Source: Shewanella insulae (GTDB lineage: Bacteria; Pseudomonadota; Gammaproteobacteria; Enterobacterales; Shewanellaceae). From it: 64,000 nucleotides of DNA. Location of the stretch: positions 62,001-126,000 of the forward strand of contig NZ_WRPA01000008.1 in NCBI RefSeq assembly GCF_009831655.1, written 5' to 3'. A program made the translations under genes and the position numbers. Positions 1 through 8,167 of this stretch are shown here, in pieces. Under the pieces are notes generated by a model that did not search any database, was not told the origin of the DNA, and saw only the letters and a list, made by a program, of their open reading frames with translations. Position 1 is the stretch's first letter. Each line of letters starts with the position of its first letter.

Positions 1-887
1 GTCGGGATGTCGCTGTTGAGGCTAATCTTGGCGATGTCGCCTAGGTACACGGGGGCGCTCTGGCCCGATTCGTCCTGATAGACGGCGACGACCAGCTGCT
101 CAACCTCTTGTTTAGATTTTAAAAACTGCCCAGTTTGAACCTTGATCTCCTGATTGTCCTGTACCAGAGATACCGGCATAGAGACATGGTTATTGCTCGA
201 CAGGCTACGGTTGATATCGTCGTAGGTGAGGCCATAGAAGCTCATCTTAGCGGGATCGATCCGCACGTTGAGGCTGATCTCATGGCTGCCGACACTGTAG
301 ATCTCACGGGTGCCCGGAATGCGTTTCAGCTCACTCTCCAGCCCCTTGGCGATATGGGTCAGCTGCTCGGCGGATTGCGTGTTGTCTTTCGACCATAGGG
401 TCAGGCTGACGATGGGCACGTCGTCTATGCCGCGGGGCTTGATCTGTGGCTCGCCCACGCCTGCCTGGCTGGCGACCTTGTCCTTGTTGGAATAGACCTG
501 ATTGTAGAGCTTGACGATCGCCTCGTTACGGGGAACCCCTACCTCGAAAATGGCGATGATCAGCGCGCCGTCCGGCTGGGAGAAGGAGTAGAGAGTGTCT
601 ATCCCCTTGATCTGTGAGATCACCTCCTCCATGGGCTGGGTCACCAGGTGCTCGACCTCGCTCGGCGTGGCGCCGGGAAAGGGGATGTAGATATCGGCAA
701 AGGTGACGTCTATCTGTGGCTCTTCCTCCTTGGGGGTTACCATGACGGCGAACAGACCCAGCAGCAGGCCAAGCAGGGCCAGCAAGGGAGTGATGGCACT
801 GAGCTGGAACATGGCCGCCAGGCGCCCGGAAAATCCCAGATGCTTTGGGCTGTACTGATTATCTTGGTGTCGATCTTGCTGATTCAT
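1..887 (-). CDS. RND-family efflux transporter permease, N-terminal part (cut by window edge)
   Basis: The reading frame begins with ATG at 887 and runs open off the left edge, giving about 295 N-terminal residues. A cytoplasmic N-terminus is followed by one hydrophobic helix (about residues 28-50), then TPKEEEPQIDV and a periplasmic porter-like region with PGATPSEVEHLVTQP. This is the standard start of AcrB/MexF-type resistance-nodulation-division pumps, which use the proton gradient to export drugs, dyes or lipophilic compounds. The gene lies 30 bp after the adaptor gene on the same strand, so the two form an efflux operon. The substrate cannot be told from this fragment. An outer-membrane channel gene is not in view and may lie further left or elsewhere. 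Confidence 0.9.
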   Translation of the reverse strand, partial: MNQQDRHQDNQYSPKHLGFSGRLAAMFQLSAITPLLALLGLLLGLFAVMVTPKEEEPQIDVTFADIYIPFPGATPSEVEHLVTQPMEEVISQIKGIDTLYSFSQPDGALIIAIFEVGVPRNEAIVKLYNQVYSNKDKVASQAGVGEPQIKPRGIDDVPIVSLTLWSKDNTQSAEQLTHIAKGLESELKRIPGTREIYSVGSHEISLNVRIDPAKMSFYGLTYDDINRSLSSNNHVSMPVSLVQDNQEIKVQTGQFLKSKQEVEQLVVAVYQDESGQSAPVYLGDIAKISLNSDIP

Positions 888-917
888 ATCTATAGGGCTC
901 CTATTCGATCACCAGAT

Positions 918-1934
918 CTATTGTTTCAGCTTCAGCAGCACTTGATAGGCGTCGACGGCGATAGTGTCGCCGTCACTCAGGCCTGACAGCACCTCGAAGC
1001 TATCGCCCTGCTTATTGCCTAGGCGCACCTGATTAAGCATGAACTGATTGTTCTGCATCAGGTAGACCGCGCTCAGTTCGTTGCTGTAGATCACCGCAGA
1101 CTCAGGGACGGTCAGGGTTTCTCGATCGCCGGCGTTGAAGCTGGCCTTAACCCACATGCCGGGCATCAGGTTGGGTTCCTGAGGCGGCAGTTCGATACGC
1201 GTCTTATAGCTGTGGCTCTTGGCATCGGCGAAAGAGAAGATGGTCAGGGCGTCCGACTCTAGCTCCTTACCGTTGGTCAGCACTAGCTTCATCTTAGGGT
1301 TGGCGCGCAGTGCGTCTATGTAACGCAGGGGCACATGGGTGACGGCGCGCATATGTTCGGTGGCAAAGCCGCTCAGCAGGGGCTGTCCCGGTGATACGGT
1401 TTCACCCACTTCCACATGGCGTTTGGTGACCACGCCGGCAAAGGGCGCATTTACCGTGGTGTATTGCAGAGACTCGTTTGCCTGAATGATACGAGCCCTA
1501 GCGGCACTGACGGCCTGGGCCGAGGCGCGGGCGTTGGCGATGGCTTGATCCATATCCCCCTGGGAGATGGCGCCTTGGGGGAACAGCTTCTCGTAACGCT
1601 TACGCTGTTTTTGCGCCTCTTCGTTTTGGGCCTGGGCGCGGGCAAAGTCGGCCTCGGCGGCCGCTAACTCGGCGCCTTGGGCCTTACTGGTGATCTCCAG
1701 TAGTGAGGCGCCCTGGGGCACTATGTCGTTAACATCATAATTGATCTTGATGATGCGGCCCGAGGTTTGCGCCGACACAGTGGCCGACTTCACCGCCTCG
1801 AGCTGCGCATCTAAGGTGATCCACTGGGGCTGAGATTGTTTGGCCAGCGTCATGGTGGGGAGCTCGTTGGCACCTGATATCAGGCTGACGAGCGACAGCA
1901 GAATGCCGATGGAAAATGCGTGTTGTACTTGCAT
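918..1934 (-). CDS. RND efflux periplasmic adaptor (membrane fusion protein, HlyD/AcrA type)
   Basis: This 338-residue protein bridges the inner-membrane RND pump and an outer-membrane channel. It has a hydrophobic signal-like N-terminus (residues 1-22). A lipoyl-like half motif follows around 50-80 (TSGRIIKINYDVNDIVPQGA), then an Ala/Gln/Glu-rich coiled-coil hairpin (about 85-140), the second lipoyl half (VNAPFAGVVTKRHVEVGETV), and beta-barrel and membrane-proximal domains to the C-terminus. No lipobox cysteine is visible, so it is probably soluble or held by an uncleaved signal anchor. It precedes the permease by 30 bp in the same direction. No dedicated repressor gene is adjacent. Confidence 0.9.
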   Translation of the reverse strand: MQVQHAFSIGILLSLVSLISGANELPTMTLAKQSQPQWITLDAQLEAVKSATVSAQTSGRIIKINYDVNDIVPQGASLLEITSKAQGAELAAAEADFARAQAQNEEAQKQRKRYEKLFPQGAISQGDMDQAIANARASAQAVSAARARIIQANESLQYTTVNAPFAGVVTKRHVEVGETVSPGQPLLSGFATEHMRAVTHVPLRYIDALRANPKMKLVLTNGKELESDALTIFSFADAKSHSYKTRIELPPQEPNLMPGMWVKASFNAGDRETLTVPESAVIYSNELSAVYLMQNNQFMLNQVRLGNKQGDSFEVLSGLSDGDTIAVDAYQVLLKLKQ

Positions 1935-2018
1935 GGAAGATCACCTCTTAAAACTTCATAAGAAAATTCTAATGGACTTTTTAAGCTTGTGCAATCTTTT
2001 ATTAGAAAAATGCGATTG

Positions 2019-2047
2019 AAGGGGCGAAAATCCTTTGCCCCCTTTAA
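2019..2047 (-). terminator. Possible weak terminator hairpin after the SIMPL gene
   Basis: An imperfect inverted repeat (AAGGGGC / GCCCCCTT on the plus strand) starts a few bases beyond the SIMPL stop codon. Read on the minus strand it has no clean U-run directly after the stem, so efficiency is doubtful. Confidence 0.3.
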
Positions 2048-2049
2048 AA

Positions 2050-2760
2050 CTAATCGTTTAAATAGTAGGTCAGGGTCGAAACCACTCTGACTTTCTTGAT
2101 GCTGGGCGTGTTGCTATCACGATTGCTGATGGTAAATTGCCCCTGAGACGCCTGTTTAATCTTGCCAAGTTGCGAGGCGGAATCCTTGGCAAACTTCTCG
2201 GCGGTTTGACGGGCATTTTCCGTCGCCGTCTGCACCATCTGTGGCTTGAGTGTATTCAAGCCGGTGAAGAGGAATTCGGTGCGGCCGTTGTAATCCTGAT
2301 TGGAGATGGCGATTCCTTCCTTGGCCAGCTCAATAAGGTTACGCTGAGTGCCCAGTAGCAGATCCACCCGCTTAGTGTAGAGGGACACTGTGACCTGCGC
2401 CGCGTAGCGGTACTTGACGTTAGGATCGACATAGCCCTGGGCCTGCCTGTCTTCGATGGAGGGGAGGGAGCTGGAGATCTCATCTTGCGTAAAGCCTTGT
2501 TTGATGAGGAATGCGATCACCTTATCCGTCTTGCTCTGTACCTCCTGATAGAGGGTGTTGAGATCATTATCGACCTGGGTGAAGCGGATGGGCCAGATGG
2601 CTGTATCGGCCTTAACTTCGACTTCGGCGAGGCCCTTGACCGTTACGGTTCTTTCCATGGCGCGCATCTTGATGATGCTGTCGCCCAGACTAGTGCCTAA
2701 TAGATAGAGACCGGCGCAGATGAAGCCGCCTAAGAGAATACTTGCCAGAGATTTTTGCAT
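2050..2760 (-). CDS. SIMPL-domain (YggE-like) protein
   Basis: This 236-residue protein has one N-terminal hydrophobic segment (about 5-27) and then a SIMPL/DUF541 domain, recognisable from VTVKGLAEVEVKADTA near the start and the KIKQASQGQF and VRVVSTLTYYL motifs near the end. SIMPL proteins are periplasmic or membrane-anchored. YggE in E. coli has been linked to oxidative-stress tolerance, and others form oligomeric rings; a biochemical activity is not settled. It stands alone between the efflux operon and the VOC gene, on the same strand. The N-terminal segment could be a signal peptide or an anchor. Confidence 0.85.
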   Translation of the reverse strand: MQKSLASILLGGFICAGLYLLGTSLGDSIIKMRAMERTVTVKGLAEVEVKADTAIWPIRFTQVDNDLNTLYQEVQSKTDKVIAFLIKQGFTQDEISSSLPSIEDRQAQGYVDPNVKYRYAAQVTVSLYTKRVDLLLGTQRNLIELAKEGIAISNQDYNGRTEFLFTGLNTLKPQMVQTATENARQTAEKFAKDSASQLGKIKQASQGQFTISNRDSNTPSIKKVRVVSTLTYYLND

Positions 2761-2834
2761 GGGTAAGCGTCCGGGTTGCTTTGAGGTAAGGCCAGCATAT
2801 GCCTGTTTTATTAGGTTTTCCAGCGGAATAGCTT

Positions 2835-3221
2835 TTAGATTTTATTGCTGGGTTGCCAGAGTTCCACCTTGTTGCCGTCGGGGTCTATAAACCAGCCGAA
2901 ACGGCCGAACTCTGAGTCCTCGGTTTCTGCGATAAGCTCGGCGCCGCCTTCGGCCACCTGAGAGAGAGCCTCGTTGAGATCATCGACGATCAGGTTAAAC
3001 ATAAATTCTTTGCTAGAGGGGTGCAGATAGTCGGTATCTTTTCCCATGGGGGTCCAGACGCTATAACCACCGGCGGCCATAGGTATCAGGTTATCGAGAT
3101 AGAATGCTGCGCCGCCCCACGCCTCTACCGGTACCTGTAGGTAGGTCTTGTACCACTGTGCGAGTTGTTTGGGGTTATCACTCTTGAAAAATATGCCGCC
3201 TAAACCAATTACCTTTGCCAT
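2835..3221 (-). CDS. VOC-family (glyoxalase/bleomycin-resistance fold) protein
   Basis: This 128-residue protein has a single vicinal-oxygen-chelate fold: an N-terminal half (GLGGIFFKSDNPKQLAQWY) and a C-terminal half ending in FGWFIDPDGNKVELWQPS, the usual metal-binding glutamate strand of the family. I chose the ATG at 3221 because the family begins at this point. A longer frame upstream of it is not VOC-like and would run through the terminator and the 3' end of fadL. Family members include glyoxalases, dioxygenases and resistance proteins, and the substrate here is unknown. It lies downstream of fadL but is separated from it by a strong terminator. Confidence 0.8.
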   Translation of the reverse strand: MAKVIGLGGIFFKSDNPKQLAQWYKTYLQVPVEAWGGAAFYLDNLIPMAAGGYSVWTPMGKDTDYLHPSSKEFMFNLIVDDLNEALSQVAEGGAELIAETEDSEFGRFGWFIDPDGNKVELWQPSNKI

Positions 3222-3280
3222 CGTCCATCTGTCGTCATGGGTGCTTTGTATTAACTGTAGAAAAGTTTTCCGATAACTAC

Positions 3281-3311
3281 AAAAAAGCCGCAGTAGGCTG
3301 CGGCTTTTTTT
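3281..3311. terminator. Bidirectional intrinsic terminator after fadL
   Basis: A perfect 13-bp stem (A-run, GCCGCAG / CTGCGGC, T-run) with loop TAGG lies 17 bp beyond the fadL stop. A- and T-runs on the two sides make it work in both directions. It separates fadL from the VOC gene. Confidence 0.9.
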
Positions 3312-3327
3312 GGGGCAGTGGTACAAG

Positions 3328-4644
3328 TTAGAACTTGTAGTTGTACTGCATAGAGTAGTAGGTGGCGTTCGAGCGGGTAGTCGCGTGAACCATACCCGTA
3401 TCTGGACCGATTGGCAGGCCGCCCGTGATGGCGCTGTGCTCGATAAGATCCACATCTTCACCGCGGACGAAGGCGACACCGAAGTCCAGGCTAGCGTGCT
3501 TACCCAGATTATAGGTGGCACCGGCGGTGAACCACTGACGGTCAGAGTCAGGGATGGAGATAGAGCTGACTTCGCCAACGACCCCTTGGTCAAACATGTA
3601 GCCGGCGCGCAGCGTCCAGTCATGGTTGAGGGTGTAGGTACCGCCGACGCTGAATAGCCAAGAGTCGTCCCAGGCGTAGGTCTTCAGGCTGGCCTCTGGT
3701 GCCACGGGAACACCGCCGATGGTGCCGTCGATCACTGTGATCTCTTTAAAATCGCCCCAAGTGGTGAGCTGCGCCGTGTAGTGCAGGGCAAACTTCTCGG
3801 TCAGCTGATGGAAACCCGCCACCTGAAAGATGTCCGGCATAGGGATGTTAATTTCGTCGAAGGCTACGTTGGCACCGGCAACAGGGTTATACATGTCGAT
3901 GTCGCCCGTCGCCTTAAAATCTGGGCTGAAACGGTAGCTCATACCGAATCTGTGATCGGCGTTGATCTCATAGACGGCGCCTATGATGCCGCCAAATGCT
4001 ACGCCGTCGGCATCAACATCAACAAGATCCTGTTGAACCGGGCCTGTTTGTGTCGGGACCTGGCCGCCACGAGTCAGGGTACCTTTACCATAGATCATAT
4101 CTACACCGGCGCCGATGCTGAAGTGATCATTGAAGCGGTAAGAGGCGCTCAGGTTAAAGTTGAGCGTGGTCACTTCTGTCTTACCCAGAAGATCAAGCGG
4201 GGCAGGCAGGCCGTTTACCAGCTGCTGTGACATAGGTGTTGTGTCTGTACCTGTACCGAAGTTGCTGAACATGGCAACACCATAGGCAAACTTGTCGTTT
4301 ACCGGGCTGACATAGTAAAAGTTAGGAATGATCTTGGCCTCAGCCGCATCCTCTACGTGACCGTAGTGGATCTGACCAAGAGCTGAATCTATGTAGACAT
4401 CTTTTACGCTGACTTCGACGTCGGCGTAGGTCAGGCCCATAGAAAGTTGCTTCTCATCAAACAGGGCCATAGCCGCTGGGTTGCGAGACAGCACCGAGGC
4501 GTTGTCTGCAATCACGGCATCACCGGCAAATGCGCGGCCGACACCAGTGGCTGATTGGCTGTTGAGTTGGAAACCGGCGGCCATCGCCTGGGAGCTGGCG
4601 AGTGTGACGGCTACTGCGAGTATAGTCTTGTTGAAACGCTTCAT
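3328..4644 (-). CDS. fadL: FadL/OmpP1-type outer-membrane long-chain fatty acid transporter
   Basis: This 438-residue outer-membrane beta-barrel has a clear signal peptide (MKRFNKTILAVAVTLASS, cleaved after an AMA-A site). It is followed by the FadL N-terminal plug signature GFQLNSQSATGVGRAFAGDA and the NPA motif (LSRNPAAM). The C-terminus ends in an aromatic YKF, as expected for an Omp85-assembled barrel. It admits long-chain fatty acids for activation and beta-oxidation. It is a single transcription unit with its own terminator. The upstream region holds a small inverted repeat, TGAGGT-GTT-ACCTCA (4742-4756), and a sequence CCGACCAGAT resembling half of a FadR operator, but neither is strong enough to assign. 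Confidence 0.93.
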   Translation of the reverse strand: MKRFNKTILAVAVTLASSQAMAAGFQLNSQSATGVGRAFAGDAVIADNASVLSRNPAAMALFDEKQLSMGLTYADVEVSVKDVYIDSALGQIHYGHVEDAAEAKIIPNFYYVSPVNDKFAYGVAMFSNFGTGTDTTPMSQQLVNGLPAPLDLLGKTEVTTLNFNLSASYRFNDHFSIGAGVDMIYGKGTLTRGGQVPTQTGPVQQDLVDVDADGVAFGGIIGAVYEINADHRFGMSYRFSPDFKATGDIDMYNPVAGANVAFDEINIPMPDIFQVAGFHQLTEKFALHYTAQLTTWGDFKEITVIDGTIGGVPVAPEASLKTYAWDDSWLFSVGGTYTLNHDWTLRAGYMFDQGVVGEVSSISIPDSDRQWFTAGATYNLGKHASLDFGVAFVRGEDVDLIEHSAITGGLPIGPDTGMVHATTRSNATYYSMQYNYKF

Positions 4645-5020
4645 AGTTTGTTCTCGTTATTGTCGGGCAGGCTGTATGCATGCGCTCGTGCTTTAGTTGC
4701 GGCGGCCAGACCCATTTTATAATTCCCGTGCATAGTAGGGATGAGGTGTTACCTCAACAACTCCGACCAGATACAACTTTTTGTTGACTTTGTGTTAAAT
4801 GAACTGTCGGTTTCATGTTGGCGACTTGGCTCTTGTTTGAAGAGCTGGTTGATGGCGCTATGTCACGTAGATTCTTGGTTTGGTTAAGGTTTTGCTAAAG
4901 GTTAACGGGATGTGAATTGGCAAATTGTAAGTAAAATTTTTGCAGTATAAAAAAAGCGTACACCTGTACGCTTTTTTGATCTTCCGCTCATTTTTGCGTC
5001 AGCGGAGTGAACGCCTAGCC
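4645..5020. other. Intergenic region: fadL promoter region and putP terminator
   Basis: This 376-bp gap lies between the fadL start and the putP stop, both genes reading leftward. It holds the inverted repeat TGAGGT-GTT-ACCTCA (4742-4756), AT-rich sequence that should carry the fadL promoter, and the putP terminator (4949-4977). I see no gene in it. Confidence 0.6.
4949..4977. terminator. Intrinsic terminator after putP (contains a FabR-like palindrome)
   Basis: An A-run, a perfect stem AGCGTACA / TGTACGCT with loop CC, and a T-run lie 44 bp after the putP stop. The shape is that of a bidirectional rho-independent terminator. The stem sequence also happens to match the E. coli FabR operator palindrome, which is discussed separately. 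Confidence 0.85.
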
Positions 5021-6472
5021 TCAGAGTTTTTGGCTAAATTGCTCGAACTGTTCGCGGGTGCTGCTCGCGGGCTTAGATATCAGGCTTACCAGGGTACCGG
5101 CCAGGGTGGCGAAGAGGAAACCAGGTAAGATCTCGTACAGGTCAAAGATGCCGCCCGTGCTCTGTTTCCACAGTACAACAGTGATGGCACCAACGACGAT
5201 AGTGGCAACCGCGCCGTTGCGGCTGTAGCCGCGCCAGAAGAGCGACAAAATCACCACAGGGCCAAATGCCGCGCCGAAGCCGGCCCAGGCATAGCTCACC
5301 AGGCTCAGTACGCTGCTCTCAGGATTTAGGGCGATGAGGCCTGAGATAACCGCTATGGTCAGTACCCCAATACGACCTATCATCATCAGCTCCTTGCTGC
5401 TGGCCTCGGGTCTGAGCCACTTCTTGTAGAAGTCTTCGGTGATCACGCTAGAGCACACCAGCAGCTGTGAGTCTATGGTACTCATGATGGCGGAAAGAAT
5501 CGCCGCGATCAGCAGGCCACCAATCCAAGGGTTAAAGGCGGCGTGGGCCAGATGAATAAAGACAGTCTCTGGGTTGTCTAACGGTTGCTCGGCAAAGTAG
5601 AGGGTACCTGCGAGGCCGGTTGCCAGGGCGCCGAAGAGCGCCACTATCATCCAGCTCATGGCGATGCGGCGTGACACCTTAAGATCGTCGGCGCTGCCGA
5701 TGGCCATGAAGCGTGACAAAATGTGGGGCTGACCAAAATAACCTAGGCCCCAGGCGAGCAGGGATGCCAAGCCTATCACAGTGGTGTTGTCGCTCAGCAG
5801 CGACAACATGGCAGGGTCCAGGCTATGGATGCCATTTTGGGTCTCTGGTTGACTGAAGATGGCCACCGGCACGATAAGCAGGGCGATAAGCATCAGGCAG
5901 CCCTGGAAGAAATCAGTCCAGCTCACCGCAAAGAAGCCGCCGACGAAGGTGTAGGTAACTATGATCCCCGAGCCGATAAGCAGAGCCAGGTTGTAGTCAA
6001 GGCCGAATACCTTCTCGAACAGTATGGCGCCGCCGACCATGCCCGATGAGGTATAGAAGGTGAAGAAGACGAGAATGGTGACTGCCGAGACCAGCTTGAG
6101 CACAGACTGCTTATCTTCGAAGCGCTTTTCGAAGAAGTCCGGCAGGGTGAGGGCGTTGTCGGTAAACTGGGTGTAGATCCGCAGGCGTTTAGCCACGAAC
6201 AGCCAGTTGAGCCAGGCACCGAACACCAGGCCTATGCCGATCCAGGCTTCTCCCAGGCCGCCGAGGTAGACGGCGCCAGGTAGCCCAAGCAGCAGCCAGC
6301 CGGACATGTCCGAGGCACCTACGCTGAGCGCGGTGACGGCCGGTCCCATGGAGCGGCCACCTAAAATATAATCGTCGACAGAGTCGGTTGCTTTATAAGC
6401 CCAAAGGCCAATGCCCATCATCAAGATGAGGTAGCCGAAAAAAGTAATTAATATCGGTAATTCAATATTCAT
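5021..6472 (-). CDS. putP: Sodium/proline symporter PutP
   Basis: This 483-residue integral inner-membrane protein of the sodium:solute symporter family has about 13 hydrophobic helices and the family signatures GRSMGPAVTALSVGASDMSGW (here LLLG follows) and a conserved AAILSAIMSTIDSQLLV segment in the second half. PutP imports L-proline with Na+ for use as carbon and nitrogen source or osmolyte. Length is close to E. coli PutP (about 500). No putA neighbour is present, so it is a stand-alone gene. A CRP-like site and a palindrome lie upstream (about 6580-6630), suggesting catabolite control. A related SSS substrate, such as another amino acid, cannot be excluded. Confidence 0.85.
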   Translation of the reverse strand: MNIELPILITFFGYLILMMGIGLWAYKATDSVDDYILGGRSMGPAVTALSVGASDMSGWLLLGLPGAVYLGGLGEAWIGIGLVFGAWLNWLFVAKRLRIYTQFTDNALTLPDFFEKRFEDKQSVLKLVSAVTILVFFTFYTSSGMVGGAILFEKVFGLDYNLALLIGSGIIVTYTFVGGFFAVSWTDFFQGCLMLIALLIVPVAIFSQPETQNGIHSLDPAMLSLLSDNTTVIGLASLLAWGLGYFGQPHILSRFMAIGSADDLKVSRRIAMSWMIVALFGALATGLAGTLYFAEQPLDNPETVFIHLAHAAFNPWIGGLLIAAILSAIMSTIDSQLLVCSSVITEDFYKKWLRPEASSKELMMIGRIGVLTIAVISGLIALNPESSVLSLVSYAWAGFGAAFGPVVILSLFWRGYSRNGAVATIVVGAITVVLWKQSTGGIFDLYEILPGFLFATLAGTLVSLISKPASSTREQFEQFSQKL

Positions 6473-6580
6473 GCTTGCGCCATATTATTCTCACGCCAAT
6501 GCCATATCGGCTGGGGTGCTAACCCAGACTAAAGCGGTTTTGGCATGTCTGTTTTAAGTGAACTTGCTATGCTAGCAGAT

Positions 6581-6600
6581 GTTTGAGCTCTAGCTCAAAC
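6581..6600. promoter_or_regulatory. Palindrome upstream of putP
   Basis: GTTTGAGCT-CT-AGCTCAAAC is a perfect inverted repeat with 9-bp arms, about 110 bp upstream of the putP start. It has no following T-run, so an operator is more likely than a terminator. The regulator is unknown. Confidence 0.4.
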
Positions 6601-6608
6601 TTGCTCTG

Positions 6609-6630
6609 AAATGTGATCAAGATCTAGGCC
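6609..6630. promoter_or_regulatory. CRP-like binding site upstream of putP
   Basis: The left part AAATGTGATCAAGATC matches the first 16 positions of the 22-bp CRP consensus with one mismatch. The right end (TAGGCC) does not match. Position, about 140-160 bp upstream of putP, fits catabolite control of proline uptake, but this is inference from sequence only. Confidence 0.4.
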
Positions 6631-6740
6631 GTATCGGTCGATTAATTGGCAAATAATACGGAAATGTTGAGGACTTGTTGGTCACTTAGAGGAGTTTATG
6701 CCCGTATCATGTTAGCGACGACCAAATTTTAGCTATCCAA

Positions 6741-6770
6741 ATAAAAGGGAGCTAACCTAGGTTAGCTCCC
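6741..6770 (-). terminator. Terminator of the sigma/anti-sigma operon
   Basis: A perfect 24-bp palindrome (GGGAGCTAACCT / AGGTTAGCTCCC, 6747-6770) is followed on the minus strand by TTTTATTT. It lies about 50 bp downstream of the anti-sigma gene stop. Confidence 0.75.
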
Positions 6771-6821
6771 GACTCGAGATTATCTGCCACTTCCCTTCAT
6801 GGGGTGTTTGATAGACAGCCC

Positions 6822-7526
6822 TTAAATGAAAGACTCTTTTACTTCGTCTCTCACATAGTCCAGATCCGTGGCGTGCTCACCGACTAGGAGGACATAGGCG
6901 TTATCGGCCTTAAAGCCCATTCCCTGATAACGATTATCGGCGAAGGCCTCCTCTAGCACCATGCGCTCTTCAAGCGGCACGATAAACAGGGTGACCTTGC
7001 CCTGCCTGCCCTGCATCACCAGATGGATGCTCTTCACTCCCTGGAAGTCACAGTAGGTGCTATAAAGCACACGACCGGGCTGCTCGGTAAAGTGGGCATG
7101 GTTGAGACTGGTCAGCGAGGCCAGCTGAGTATTGACCTCATCGACGCTGATGTTCTGCTCACTCTTCATCGCCATCTCTTCATGATAGACATGGGCCAGG
7201 GCGTGTTGCCCTAAGTCGACCGGGGCGAGACGCAGCAGGGTGAAGCTTATGCTTGCGATGAAGGCGATAGAGGCCACCAGGGCCAAGGTAAAGCCCGTCT
7301 TGCGGCGCTCAACCTGATGCTGATGTAGCTGCTGATTAAGCAGTAGCTTGGCCTCGAGATCCTCTGGCACCTCAACCTTCAAGGCGGCCTCGAGTTTCTT
7401 GTCTAATAGCTTAAGGTCGTTTACGAAGGCTGTGCGCTCACTCGATTCGTGCATCGACCCAAGAAACTCTTCGTCCTGGCGATGTGGGTTTTCATAGGCC
7501 TCGCGGCGGAATTTTAGCTCATCCAT
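6822..7526 (-). CDS. DUF3379-family membrane protein, probable anti-sigma factor
   Basis: The product is about 234 residues. A charged, helical cytoplasmic N-terminal half (about 1-90) is followed by one transmembrane helix (FTLALVASIAFIASISFTLL) and a periplasmic C-terminal half with alpha/beta character. This layout, and its position directly after an ECF sigma factor gene, match the DUF3379 family of single-pass anti-sigma proteins. It would hold the sigma factor inactive at the membrane until a periplasmic signal arrives. I prefer the ATG at 7526, which has a G-rich stretch upstream; an in-frame start at 7553 inside the sigma gene is also possible. Overlap or near-contact with the sigma gene indicates translational coupling. 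The signal is unknown. Confidence 0.75.
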   Translation of the reverse strand: MDELKFRREAYENPHRQDEEFLGSMHESSERTAFVNDLKLLDKKLEAALKVEVPEDLEAKLLLNQQLHQHQVERRKTGFTLALVASIAFIASISFTLLRLAPVDLGQHALAHVYHEEMAMKSEQNISVDEVNTQLASLTSLNHAHFTEQPGRVLYSTYCDFQGVKSIHLVMQGRQGKVTLFIVPLEERMVLEEAFADNRYQGMGFKADNAYVLLVGEHATDLDYVRDEVKESFI

Positions 7527-8082
7527 TGGAGCGCCCCCTGGTTTGCGTGTCATCGAGAATCTCTTTTAGCTGATTTCTGGCGCGAAATAAGCGAGTCATT
7601 ACGGTATTACGATTCAGATCTAAGATGCCGGCGATCTCTTCGCCGCTGAAGCCGCCGATCACCTGTAGGATCAAGGGTTCGCGATACTCGACTTCGAGTT
7701 TAGCTATCTGACGCCTGAGCATATGCTGCTCCATGTTCTCCTCGCTGGAAGAAGAGATATGGTCGGCGATATCGGCCTGCTCCACATCCGAGTAGTCGAA
7801 CTGCTTACGCTCGAAGCGGCGGGCATTCTCACGCCGTAATATGGTGATCAGCCAAGCCTTGGCTGCCTTGTCGTCCTTTAAAGACTCCAAAGAGCGCCAG
7901 GCCCGTAAGAAGGTTTCCTGGGTGATATCTTCGGCGATATGCTTATCCCCGCACAGCCAATAAGCGTAGCGGAACAGATCGCCATGAAGTGCCCTGACAA
8001 GGCTATCGTATCGTCGTTGTTTATTCAGCATGTCTCTATTGACCGACTTTTTCGGTTTTTTATTTCGTATCACGCTAAACAT
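7519..8082 (-). CDS. ECF-type RNA polymerase sigma factor
   Basis: This 187-residue protein has region 2 (FRYAYWLCGDKHIAEDITQE, then TFLRAWRSLESL) and region 4 with a helix-turn-helix (FSGEEIAGILDLNRNTVMTR, LFRARNQLKEIL), the two domains of extracytoplasmic-function sigma-70 factors. The start at 8082 adds about 17 basic residues before the usual family start at the internal ATG (MLNKQRRYD); either is possible. It is the first gene of a two-gene operon with the putative anti-sigma factor. It begins 85 bp after batD on the same strand, so weak read-through from the bat operon is possible. Targets are unknown. Confidence 0.88.
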   Translation of the reverse strand: MFSVIRNKKPKKSVNRDMLNKQRRYDSLVRALHGDLFRYAYWLCGDKHIAEDITQETFLRAWRSLESLKDDKAAKAWLITILRRENARRFERKQFDYSDVEQADIADHISSSSEENMEQHMLRRQIAKLEVEYREPLILQVIGGFSGEEIAGILDLNRNTVMTRLFRARNQLKEILDDTQTRGRSNG

Positions 8083-8167
8083 TTTTTACTCGCAGCATAG
8101 AAAGGAGAGAAGGCGCGTCAATTGTTTCGACTAAGTTACCGCCATTGGCGCGCCTGAGGCAAGTTTG

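Larger units (their letters stand above)
6473..6821. other. Intergenic region upstream of putP
   Basis: This 349-bp gap separates putP from the anti-sigma gene, both reading leftward. From left to right it holds AT-rich putative putP promoter sequence, the palindrome at 6581-6600, the CRP-like site at 6609-6630, and the terminator of the sigma/anti-sigma operon at 6741-6770. I see no gene. Confidence 0.6.

Noticed and set aside
3222..3623. Long N-terminal extension of the VOC gene
   Set aside because: It would run through a terminator and antisense-frame fadL sequence; the VOC fold begins at 3221.
4765..4780. FadR operator upstream of fadL
   Set aside because: Only one half (CCGACCAGAT) agrees with the FadR pattern; the other half does not.
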